Shown here: piece after piece, positions 18,138 through 25,769 of the stretch | Layout of the letters: each line of letters opens with the position of its first letter | Numbering within the stretch: the stretch's first letter is position 1 | Source: Anaerotignum sp. | Lineage (GTDB): Bacteria; Bacillota; Clostridia; Lachnospirales; Anaerotignaceae | DNA: 64,000 bases | Direction: 5' to 3' | NCBI GenBank assembly: GCA_020024265.1 | Contig: JAHHTW010000002.1 | Location: 1 to 64,000 of the forward strand | The notes under the pieces: generated by a model | Seen by the model: only the letters and a program-made list of their open reading frames with translations | What the model was told of the DNA's origin: nothing | Databases searched by the model: none | Made by a program: the position numbers and the translations under genes

Positions 18138-18744
18138 CTTTGAAATATTCTTTTCTTCTGATTTTGTTTCTTTTCAAAAATGCAAGCAATCGTTGTCTAC
18201 GATCTTTGCGCAGCAACACTCTTGCATATGCAAATGTTTCTTCCTCGCCCTTGACTGCCAGCATACGCAGCAGACATTCCAATACTGCCAAAGATTCCGG
18301 ATGCATGATGGCATGTGCATGGCGACTTTTTTTATGATATTCCCACGGGCTTGCATCCGTGTACGCATCCTTTTGATACGTACGGCATGCAGCAATGCGA
18401 TCCATGAACATTTCTACCACAAAATGCATTGGCATTTTCATACCACTGAGCAGTTCATCCGGCTTTAAGCTGTAATCCAGCCAATATTCAAAATGATGTT
18501 TGTTTCTGCCCTTGTGATGCAGCCAAGAAGCGGAGTATCCCTTCGCTTCTCTCTCTGCATTGTTTGGACTGCGATCGCCCTGAAAATATCTCGCACCCAC
18601 CAGAAATTCCGTAGGGGAATATTTGGATAGGTCATGCATCAGCCCCTGACGGTATAATCCAACACGAAAACAATACTGTCTTACCAGCTTTCTATGATAT
18701 GTGATGGTCTGAAAATGCGCTTTTGCGTGATGCCATTTGATCAT
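18124..18744 (-). CDS. DUF5662 family protein
   Basis: 206 residues, rich in His, Tyr, Arg and Lys. It contains the features of the DUF5662 family: GLMHDLSKYSPTEF, then YSASWLHHKGRNKHHFEYW and a later RIAACRTYQK. The repeated His and Asp residues (HDLSKY, HHKGRNKHH) suggest a metal-binding, HD-like helical fold, but no activity is established. No signal peptide. It follows the cysteine hydrolase gene on the same strand after an intervening terminator, so it is probably separate. Confidence 0.8.
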   Translation of the reverse strand: MIKWHHAKAHFQTITYHRKLVRQYCFRVGLYRQGLMHDLSKYSPTEFLVGARYFQGDRSPNNAEREAKGYSASWLHHKGRNKHHFEYWLDYSLKPDELLSGMKMPMHFVVEMFMDRIAACRTYQKDAYTDASPWEYHKKSRHAHAIMHPESLAVLECLLRMLAVKGEEETFAYARVLLRKDRRQRLLAFLKRNKIRRKEYFKAKRG

Positions 18745-18779
18745 TCTTTTCCCTTCTTTCTAAGCATTGGCTATGAGAA

Positions 18780-18804
18780 AGGACACCCCTTGCAAGAGCG
18801 TCCT
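18780..18804 (-). terminator. intrinsic terminator after the cysteine hydrolase gene
   Basis: On the minus strand AGGACGCTCT-TGCAA-GGGGTGTCCT forms a 10-bp stem (three G-T pairs) followed by TTTCTC. Confidence 0.65.
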
Positions 18805-18824
18805 CTGTTCCTTTTTATAATGTC

Positions 18825-19367
18825 TTATTTTACCAGCTTAGAAATCGCCTTAAACTGCGGAGATTTTGCACCGCCTGTCAATTCAAACAGTACAGATTCA
18901 CAAGTTGACAGATATGCGCCTTCCTTTTCCATACGTCTGATGCCATATTCCAAATCAATGGGTTTTCTGGAACCAATGCAATCCACAGGTACAAATACAT
19001 TTTTTCCAGCTGCAATCAAGTCCAAAACGGTCTGCATAACACAGATATGTGCTTCTACACCACACACAACAACATTCTTCTTGCCACAGGATGTGATCCA
19101 TGCTGCAATCTCATCACAGTCACAGCAGGAAAAAGATGCTTTTTCCAGATAAGAAAAATCTGCAAATGCTTCTTTCACTGTCGGCACGGTATCTCCCAGA
19201 CCTTTTGTATACTGCTGAGAAACTGCAACGGGAATACCAAATTCTGCAAGCCCCTTTGCCAAAATAGCAGTACGTGCTACAATCGCATCATGCTGGTCGA
19301 TTGCAGGAACCAGCTTTTCCTGGAAGTCAATAAAAATTGCTGCTGTGTCTTCTGTGCGTAATTTCAT
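18825..19367 (-). CDS. Isochorismatase-family cysteine hydrolase
   Basis: 180 residues with the complete cysteine-hydrolase triad: D14 in IFIDFQ, K76 in LEKASFS and C109 in GVEAHICV. Members act on isochorismate, nicotinamide or other amides and carbamates. The short form, with the cis-peptide motif CGVEAHICVMQT, resembles the YcaC/Vibrio-type group of unknown substrate. GAGGA is about 8 nt before the ATG; an alternative start six codons earlier is less well placed. Ends at its own terminator. Confidence 0.88.
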   Translation of the reverse strand: MKLRTEDTAAIFIDFQEKLVPAIDQHDAIVARTAILAKGLAEFGIPVAVSQQYTKGLGDTVPTVKEAFADFSYLEKASFSCCDCDEIAAWITSCGKKNVVVCGVEAHICVMQTVLDLIAAGKNVFVPVDCIGSRKPIDLEYGIRRMEKEGAYLSTCESVLFELTGGAKSPQFKAISKLVK

Positions 19368-19528
19368 AATTGTTTTCCTCCTCAATATGCCTGCATTTCA
19401 GAAGTGCTGTTCTTCTCTTTTGGATATAAAAACCAGTATGGTTCTAACATATTGATTGTACTCGAAAAACATATTTTTGTCTAGGGCATATCGAAAAGTC
19501 ACCCATATACCTGCATATGATACAAAGC

Positions 19529-20305
19529 TCAAACATATTTGCGCATTCGTTTGAGTGCGGATTTTTCCAATCTGGAAACCTGAGCTTGACTGATTCCTAT
19601 TTCAGAGCTAACCTCCGTTTGTGTTTTTCCCTCAAAAAATCGAAGCGCTACAATTCTTTTTTCCCGCTCTGTCAGATGGTGCATGGCTTCTTGCAGAGAA
19701 AGATTCTCCAGCCAAATTTTATCTCCATTTTTGTCATCGCTCACCTGATCCATCACAAAGAGTGTATCCCCCCCATCATGATATACCGGCTCAAAGAGCG
19801 AAACGGGATCTTGTATGGCATTCAACGCCATCACTACATTTTCCTTTGGCATATCCATCGCTTTTGCGATCTCATCCACACTCGGTTCTTTTGATTTTTC
19901 TGCCATCAAACGCTCTCTTGTCTGCAATGCACGATATGCCGTATCCCGCATAGAGCGTGATACACGAATGGTATTGTTATCTCGCAGATACCGTCGTACC
20001 TCGCCGCTAATCATCGGGCAAAGATAGCTCGATGGCATAACATCCATATCCGGATTGAAATTGTCTATTGCCTTGAGCAAGCCTACCACACCCACTTGAA
20101 ACAAATCATCCATATCATCACAGCGGTTTTCAAAGCGTTTGATGACACTCAAAACCAGCCTTAAATTCCCTTCAATCAGCTGCTCACGCACATGCGTTTC
20201 TCCATTGCGATAACGCCGAAACAGTTCTTTTGCCTCCAATGCACTTAATATCGGCAGCTGTGCAGTATTGACACCGCTGATTTCCACTTTTTTGTAATAT
20301 CCCAT
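19529..20305 (-). CDS. sigG: RNA polymerase sigma-G factor (late forespore)
   Basis: 258 residues. The diagnostic N-terminus (KKVEISGVNTAQLPIL), which mediates CsfB/SpoIIAB control in SigG, precedes sigma-70 region 2 (ENRCDDMDDLFQVGVVGLLKAI), region 3 (PSVDEIAKAMDMP) and the region 4 helix-turn-helix (EVSSEIGISQAQVSRLEKSA). It directs late forespore genes, including spore proteins such as the one at 28.3 kb. I take the ATG 12 codons in, preceded by GGGGGTG; the usual SigG begins here. In Bacillus sigG directly follows sigE, and here they remain neighbours, separated by a small plus-strand frame. Confidence 0.95.
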   Translation of the reverse strand: MGYYKKVEISGVNTAQLPILSALEAKELFRRYRNGETHVREQLIEGNLRLVLSVIKRFENRCDDMDDLFQVGVVGLLKAIDNFNPDMDVMPSSYLCPMISGEVRRYLRDNNTIRVSRSMRDTAYRALQTRERLMAEKSKEPSVDEIAKAMDMPKENVVMALNAIQDPVSLFEPVYHDGGDTLFVMDQVSDDKNGDKIWLENLSLQEAMHHLTEREKRIVALRFFEGKTQTEVSSEIGISQAQVSRLEKSALKRMRKYV

Positions 20306-20507
20306 CTCTGCACCCCCATCGACGCATTGCGTCGTTTGCATGTTTATCTAAACCATTCCCATTCAAAAAGCAAAATATACCCTGCAAATTCCCCCATAAT
20401 TCTGCTAATCAAAAAAGGTATATTTTTTGAAAAACATACAATACTAAGAAATACAGAAGCATCAACATTTGGATTCTGTGGTGTCATATAAAAAGGAAGT
20501 GTGCTAT

Positions 20508-20675
20508 ATGAGATGGATACAGCAAAGCGAAGGCATTGGACAGCTGCAAGAGCAAAAAGACCGTACCCACAAAATTTCTTGGCAGCATCACGGGCGGATT
20601 TTGCAGGCGGTCAATCATGGTTTTGGAAAAATGGAAAATACCGATTTTGAGTCCTTGCATCATATGTATGTGTGA
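20508..20675 (+). CDS. Possible small protein gene between sigE and sigG
   Basis: A 55-residue frame starting MRWIQQSEGIGQLQEQKDR with an AAGGAAG ribosome binding site 8-9 nt upstream and a strong terminator right after the stop. It is hydrophilic, with no cysteine and no membrane segment. I do not recognise it. A CATACAATA, similar to the -10 element of sigma-E-type promoters, lies about 70 bp upstream at 20439-20447, but the matching -35 is not convincing. It may be a real sporulation-linked small gene or chance. Confidence 0.45.
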   Translation: MRWIQQSEGIGQLQEQKDRTHKISWQHHGRILQAVNHGFGKMENTDFESLHHMYV

Positions 20676-20680
20676 AAAAA

Positions 20681-20720
20681 GCACATCGGCTCCTTATATT
20701 TGGAGCCGATGTGCCTTTTT
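20681..20720. terminator. strong bidirectional terminator downstream of sigE
   Basis: A 13-bp perfect stem GCACATCGGCTCC/GGAGCCGATGTGC with A-run before and T5 after. It ends the spoIIGA-sigE operon and the small plus-strand frame. Confidence 0.93.
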
Positions 20721-21451
20721 CAGATCAATTTATTGATTTCTTTTTTCAGCCTTGCCATAATCTTTTTTTCCAATCTGGAAATGTAGGATTGTGAAATCCC
20801 CAAAATATCCGCAACCTCCTTTTGTGTACGCTCTGTCGTTTCCGGACGCAAACCAAAACGCATTTGTACAATTTGTCTTTCCCGTCCGGAGAGCTTTTCC
20901 ATTGCCTTGTGCAGCAAATCCCGATTGACTTCCTCCTCAATGCTTTTGTAAATCACATCCCCTTCCGTACCTAAAATATCGGAAAGCAAAAGCTCATTGC
21001 CCTCCCAGTCCACATTCAACGGTTCATCAATGGAAACCTCTGCCTTTGTCTTGCTGTTTCTGCGTAAATACATCAAAATCTCGTTTTCGATACAACGTGA
21101 GGCATATGTTGCCAATTTGATATTTTTGTCTGTCTTAAATGTATTGATTGCCTTAATCAATCCAATGGTTCCAATGGAAATCAAGTCCTCTACATTGATA
21201 CCAGTATTTTCAAACTTACGTGCAATATATACCACCAGACGCAGGTTTCTTTCAATCAATATTGTCTTAACCTGCAAATCTTCCTCTCCACCCAGCTGTT
21301 CCAGCAAGATGGCTTCTTCCTCTGTGCATAAAGGAGGCGGAAATACATCCCTGCCACCAATATAATACACACCCTCCTGCTTTCGCAGCTTATGCAGGCT
21401 GTTGAGAATGCGGTATTTCCACAAAAACAGCCGATACCTCCATTGCTTCAT
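20720..21451 (-). CDS. sigE: RNA polymerase sigma-E factor (mother cell), pro-form
   Basis: 243 residues. A pro-sequence of about 30 residues (MKQWRYRLFLWKYRILNSLH...) precedes YYIGG.D and region 2 (ENTGINVEDLISIGTIGLIKAI), with region 4 ending DILGISQSYISRLEKKIMARLKKE. Cleavage of the pro-sequence by SpoIIGA, encoded immediately upstream and overlapping by ATGA, activates the factor in the mother cell after a SpoIIR signal. It governs early mother-cell genes. The gene order spoIIGA-sigE is conserved across spore formers. Confidence 0.96.
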   Translation of the reverse strand: MKQWRYRLFLWKYRILNSLHKLRKQEGVYYIGGRDVFPPPLCTEEEAILLEQLGGEEDLQVKTILIERNLRLVVYIARKFENTGINVEDLISIGTIGLIKAINTFKTDKNIKLATYASRCIENEILMYLRRNSKTKAEVSIDEPLNVDWEGNELLLSDILGTEGDVIYKSIEEEVNRDLLHKAMEKLSGRERQIVQMRFGLRPETTERTQKEVADILGISQSYISRLEKKIMARLKKEINKLI

Positions 21452-22317
21452 ATGCTTTCCCCCTCCAGCAACGCAGGTGGCAGCAAAATATCATACGCAC
21501 CTGCAAAATGTCCTACATATAATCCAATCCATATTTTATGTAATATTCGTGTATCTTTTTTCCCACAGATTTGGAAATCATCCACCTGTATCGCATACAG
21601 TGTCCCTTTTTCCATACCCAATGCAGAAAATGGAATTTCTGCAAACGCTTGCCGTTGATCCTCCGTCAACGTGCCTTTGGTCAAGAGCTGCAATGCACAA
21701 TCCTTATCTATCAAAGAAAGACAAGCCCCCAGCTCTGCAACAGCCAAGGGCATACCATCCATACTATGCAGTGCATTGCCATTGTCCCAAAATCCTCGTA
21801 AATTGCACGTTTTCCCATGATATGTCAATTGTATATAGCAGTATTCCGCCCGCCTGCGACCGCATCGCTCCAAAAAACCAATACCATGCTTGAGTAAAAT
21901 CCAAAACATGATACAGCACCAAAGCAAGCTCTGCCATGGCATCCATCGCATTTCCACTGCCAAGCCCTGCCCCAACAGACGCTGAAAACCCGTACATGCA
22001 TATAAAGCTGTAATCCAGCCAGCCAAAAGAAACGAGGATACCATAGCCGATGCGATCAGCGAAAGAAACTGCCGTAGGCTTTTGGGTGAAAAAGCAATCT
22101 GTATCCCAAGTATGGACAATGCCACCGAAAGCAGCAAACCACCACGAAAACCAATGCCATACAACAACAGTATGCAATAGCACAGACTCATACCAATTGC
22201 TCCCACTATGCTGCGCCAAATACCACACCGAATACCCGATAGCATCCCCGTACTTTGTAAAAGCAATACACTGCACAGGCTATTGACGAGGAACAGTACG
22301 TCTATGTATATTGTCAC
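21448..22317 (-). CDS. spoIIGA: Sigma-E processing peptidase SpoIIGA
   Basis: 289 residues: an N-terminal half with about five membrane helices and a C-terminal aspartic protease domain. The catalytic Asp is at 178 in FWDNGNAL, where the family usually reads DTGN, so Thr is replaced by Asn. The start is a GTG (VTIYIDVLFLVN) with AGGAGG 7 nt upstream; the ATGs further back lack such a site, and SpoIIGA normally begins with this phrase. It is co-transcribed and overlaps sigE by 4 bp. The operon is expected to be under Spo0A and sigma-A. Confidence 0.93.
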   Translation of the reverse strand: MTIYIDVLFLVNSLCSVLLLQSTGMLSGIRCGIWRSIVGAIGMSLCYCILLLYGIGFRGGLLLSVALSILGIQIAFSPKSLRQFLSLIASAMVSSFLLAGWITALYACTGFQRLLGQGLAVEMRWMPWQSLLWCCIMFWILLKHGIGFLERCGRRRAEYCYIQLTYHGKTCNLRGFWDNGNALHSMDGMPLAVAELGACLSLIDKDCALQLLTKGTLTEDQRQAFAEIPFSALGMEKGTLYAIQVDDFQICGKKDTRILHKIWIGLYVGHFAGAYDILLPPALLEGESI

Positions 22318-22388
22318 AATGCTCCCTCCTAGCGTCATTATATGCCAAACAACAGGCAAAACTTGTCACAACGGCTGAATAAACAAAG

Positions 22389-22424
22389 AAAAAGACTGTC
22401 AAATTCCGACAGTCTTTTCTTTCT
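22389..22424. terminator. bidirectional terminator between spoIIGA leader and CmpB-like gene
   Basis: Stem AAAGACTGTC/GACAGTCTTT with a 7-nt loop and T-rich flanks. By strand it ends the CmpB-like transcript before the spoIIGA promoter. Confidence 0.85.
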
Positions 22425-22433
22425 TTTTCTTTG

Positions 22434-22967
22434 TTAGATATGTACCGCAAAATCTATCCCCATCACAAGCAAAAGCATACACGAAAGCAATGCACGTGCT
22501 TTGTCAGAAAGACATGCATTCCCTTTTTCCAAAAGGGGCTGTAAAACATACAGAAAAAACATACCACCAATACCAAAGCGTATACTGGGATGCAGTGCAA
22601 TACGTCCTTCAAACTGGAACGCAAAGCGGTGATAGTCCCAAAGCCAGCCTCCTGTTTTCCATTCCAAAATATAGCTTGTCGCAAGTTCGATGGCTGTTGT
22701 CAAAAGCATGACACCCAAAAACATCAGAAACGGCGTCACATTGATCTTTGCCAATGAAATCCTTTTTTTCTGCAAAGGGCGCAGTGCAAATATAAGCACA
22801 AGCGCTCCCACACCATATACCGGCAGATAGGGGCCAAACAAAAATCCACGATTGGAAAATCCCCAACGGTATACCACTACTTCCAAAAAAACCTCATAGC
22901 ACCATCCAAACATACTGTAAAACACAAAGTATAAAAAATAGGACTGTAAACTTCTCAACCATCTCAT
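22434..22967 (-). CDS. CmpB-like putative ABC transporter permease (DUF1113-type membrane protein)
   Basis: 177 residues with five or so hydrophobic helices. The motif FGWCYEVFLE near the N-terminus, SNRGFLFGPYLPVYGVGA, and a later ATSYILEWKTGGWLWDYHRFAFQ (given in parts: ATSYILEW, then WLWDY) identify the PF06541 'putative ABC transporter permease CmpB' family. No ATP-binding partner is nearby, and the family's transport role is not proven. It stands alone on the minus strand, between the MBOAT/SGNH pair and its own terminator. Confidence 0.85.
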   Translation of the reverse strand: MRWLRSLQSYFLYFVFYSMFGWCYEVFLEVVVYRWGFSNRGFLFGPYLPVYGVGALVLIFALRPLQKKRISLAKINVTPFLMFLGVMLLTTAIELATSYILEWKTGGWLWDYHRFAFQFEGRIALHPSIRFGIGGMFFLYVLQPLLEKGNACLSDKARALLSCMLLLVMGIDFAVHI

Positions 22968-23029
22968 ATAATCCCTCCCCTACTGCTTTTTCTACTTTGT
23001 ATCCGTTCTTCTTTTTCGGCAATTTGGCA

Positions 23030-23929
23030 TCATTGCTTTTGTTCTGGTACCACACCATGCTCCATTAAGAATGTACGCCATTGCCCGTAGCAGGCACCCT
23101 TCAAATGTGCATTATCAAAGGTATACTCTGTAGAAAGATTCCCTCTGCCATCGGAATAAATCTCATTGACATCAATATAGAATATATTCTTCTGATTTGC
23201 AAGCGTTGCAATATCGCTGTTTCTTTGCATGATGTTTGGATTGTTGATATATGCATCAGATTTTGATCGTTCCTCTGTTACATAAAGTATCCCTTGTACA
23301 AAAATCAACGCATTTGGCTGCAACTGTCGGATGCGTTCCACTGCTTGACGATAGGTATCAAAAAATTTTTCTCTTGTTCCCGTGCCCAATTCATTGATTC
23401 CAACCATCAAATAAATTTTGCCAAACTGTTTTTGTGTAAGTGCCTGCTCCAGTGTTCCCATGCTGCCATCTGCCAATGTTGCAATTTCATCATCAAATAA
23501 GGAATAGATCGTCAAGCCAACCTCTGCATAATATGTCGCACGCTCCAAGCCGGCATAATCATGCAACCCTACCATACGAGAATCCCCGATAAACAACGCA
23601 TCATCGAAATAAGATGCATCTACCGTTGTAAAGGGCAGTGGTTCTGCCGTTTCTATATCCTTTTCATTTGTATTCTTATGCTCCGTATCGTTTTGTGGAT
23701 TCTGTGCATCTGCATCAGGATGGATATGCGTGTTTGCTGCCGGTACATCCTTTTTGCTGCCACCCTTGCGCAAATCCTTAAGATACAGACAGCTGTATAC
23801 TGTTCCCGGATATATCTTTTTATCTGCCAGCGTTACCATTTTGGATAAACGCAGATATTGTCCAATGCCTTCTGACAGAATGATGCTGAATACTATCAGC
23901 ACCAACAATGGATATTTCAATCTTTTCAT
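23030..23929 (-). CDS. Membrane-anchored SGNH/GDSL hydrolase, partner of MBOAT
   Basis: 299 residues: one N-terminal anchor (about 7-23), a polar linker rich in Asp, Asn and Lys (60-95), then an SGNH esterase/acyltransferase domain with GDSRMVGL (block I Ser), VGINELG (block III Asn) and DNAHLKG (block V Asp-His). Placed 11 bp after an MBOAT gene, it probably transfers or removes O-acetyl groups on a surface glycan, as in AlgI/AlgJ- and PatA/PatB-type systems. The target polymer is not encoded nearby. Confidence 0.87.
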   Translation of the reverse strand: MKRLKYPLLVLIVFSIILSEGIGQYLRLSKMVTLADKKIYPGTVYSCLYLKDLRKGGSKKDVPAANTHIHPDADAQNPQNDTEHKNTNEKDIETAEPLPFTTVDASYFDDALFIGDSRMVGLHDYAGLERATYYAEVGLTIYSLFDDEIATLADGSMGTLEQALTQKQFGKIYLMVGINELGTGTREKFFDTYRQAVERIRQLQPNALIFVQGILYVTEERSKSDAYINNPNIMQRNSDIATLANQKNIFYIDVNEIYSDGRGNLSTEYTFDNAHLKGACYGQWRTFLMEHGVVPEQKQ

Positions 23930-23940
23930 ACAATCTCTCC

Positions 23941-25287
23941 TCAGAACGAAAAATACATAAATGGATTATTGACTCCCAATGACAGCTGATAAATAGAGAA
24001 CCAGAAAATCACAAACAACACAGCAATTACGATTTTTTTACGATAATTTCGGCGTAAAAACTGCTCTACATATGGGAATGCACACAATATCCCTGCCAAC
24101 AAAAACGGCCAATACATACTGCCATATTTGGCAAAATCTCCGGTTGCCACATTGATACCCTCATGCTGTACGATCGGCGCAAACAAACGCAAAAAGCACA
24201 TCTGAATATCTGCCAGATTGGGCAGAGCAAAAAACACCCATGACAGAGGGATCACCCATATCACATAAATATGCCCAATCAGCGGAATTTTTTTCAGATA
24301 TTTTTTCAAAAATACTTTTTCACATGCAATCCAGAAAAATAAAAACATTGCCCACAACACAAAATTCCAATGCATACCATGCCAAAGCCCTGTCACAAAC
24401 CATACCGCAAACAGATTGATTATTGTAAAGCACATCCCCTTTTTGCTGCCACCCATAGGGATATAAATATAATCCCGAAACCAGCTGCCCAATGTGATAT
24501 GCCATCTGCGATAAAATTCAGATACCGATGTGGACATATAAGGGGAATCAAAATTGTTTGGCAGGCGATAGCCCAGCATCGCCGCAACACCAATTGCCAT
24601 CAGGGAATACCCCTGAAAATCGAAATAAAGCTGCAAGCTATAGCCAACAACACCCAGCCATGCCAATGGTGTGGAGATACTAACAAAGCCAATGGTTTGA
24701 ATTTCATGCCACAATCCTGCCAATTGATTGGCAATCAGCACCTTATACCCCAAACCAATGATGAATACTGCCAGCCCATACTCCAGTTCCCGTCCTCTGC
24801 TTCTTTGTCTTTCCCCCATCAATGTCACACGTTTTTCGTCCATTTGGTTCATCTGGTTGATGCGTGCAATTGGTCCGGAAAGCAATTTGGGGAAAAATAA
24901 AATATAAGAAAGCATTTCCAAAATACTTGGCTGTTTGATGCTCTTGCGATATAGATCCACCAACAAAGAGAGGATGGTGAAAATCAAAAAACTAATCCCC
25001 GGCATCAAGTGTGCAGATCTTTTGTTCCAGAGCAATATTGCTGTAAAAAACACTATGGATACAATCAGAGCCGGCTTTTTCTTTCTCTGCACCCAATATG
25101 CAGCGCCTACCGCAAGGCACGTCAATAACAACAGATGTGGCAGCCATGCAAAGCAAGACACACCGTAGAAACATACAGTTCCAACCACCAATGATATTTT
25201 TTTACTGCGTTTTGACGGCATACAACCGTATACAATCAAAAATACAGGCATAAACCACACAATAAATGGAATACTTCCAAAATCCAT
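23941..25287 (-). CDS. MBOAT family membrane-bound O-acyltransferase (AlgI-like)
   Basis: 448 residues, with about ten membrane helices. It has the MBOAT hallmarks: PKLLSGPIARINQM, YFDFQGYSLMAIG, EFYRRWHITLGSWFRDYIYIP (in parts: EFYRRWHITL, then FRDYIYIP) and the catalytic His in LWHGMHWNFVLW. Together with the SGNH protein downstream it forms a typical acyl-transfer pair that moves acetyl groups across the membrane onto extracellular polysaccharide. GGGAG is 10 nt before the ATG; a TTG two codons earlier is less likely. First gene of the two-gene operon. Confidence 0.92.
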   Translation of the reverse strand: MDFGSIPFIVWFMPVFLIVYGCMPSKRSKKISLVVGTVCFYGVSCFAWLPHLLLLTCLAVGAAYWVQRKKKPALIVSIVFFTAILLWNKRSAHLMPGISFLIFTILSLLVDLYRKSIKQPSILEMLSYILFFPKLLSGPIARINQMNQMDEKRVTLMGERQRSRGRELEYGLAVFIIGLGYKVLIANQLAGLWHEIQTIGFVSISTPLAWLGVVGYSLQLYFDFQGYSLMAIGVAAMLGYRLPNNFDSPYMSTSVSEFYRRWHITLGSWFRDYIYIPMGGSKKGMCFTIINLFAVWFVTGLWHGMHWNFVLWAMFLFFWIACEKVFLKKYLKKIPLIGHIYVIWVIPLSWVFFALPNLADIQMCFLRLFAPIVQHEGINVATGDFAKYGSMYWPFLLAGILCAFPYVEQFLRRNYRKKIVIAVLFVIFWFSIYQLSLGVNNPFMYFSF

Positions 25288-25769
25288 AAACAACCGACTC
25301 CCTTATACTTATTCTTTTATCTACAAATTTCGCCAAAATATGACGCATACTTTTTTTAGACGTATGACAGTGAAAAAAAGTTGTATTTTTCAGAAATTAT
25401 CCAAAAAAAACCGACATCCGTTACCAGATATCGTTTCTCAAGTCAAAAAATTTCAAAAAACCAGAAAAATTGCGGTTTCCCAAGAATAACTTTGATTATA
25501 CTTCACATAACCACTAGAAACAAGCCTTACGACATATTTCGTGTTTTTTTGTCATTTAATACAAAATATCCATACAAACAAGGGCTATCGTTGGATTGTA
25601 TGTAAGATAGCTGCCTGCTTTGTGAGAGAAAATATAAAACTTGTAGCCGATTTTCCTGTTTTTTTGAAAAAGTCCATCAAAAATCATGGCAGAACAAAGT
25701 TTTTACGGAATATAAAAAGCCCTTCGCAAAATCATTTGCTTTGCGAAGGGCTTTCTTTTGCTTACTTGC
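25288..25769. other. AT-rich intergenic region upstream of the MBOAT gene
   Basis: 482 bp, with the promoter of the MBOAT operon by position and one strong terminator (25714-25758) belonging to the chemoreceptor gene on its right. No convincing coding frame. Confidence 0.6.
25714..25758. terminator. intrinsic terminator after the chemoreceptor gene
   Basis: 15-bp stem AAAGCCCTTCGCAAA and complement, with T-rich flanks on both strands. Confidence 0.92.
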
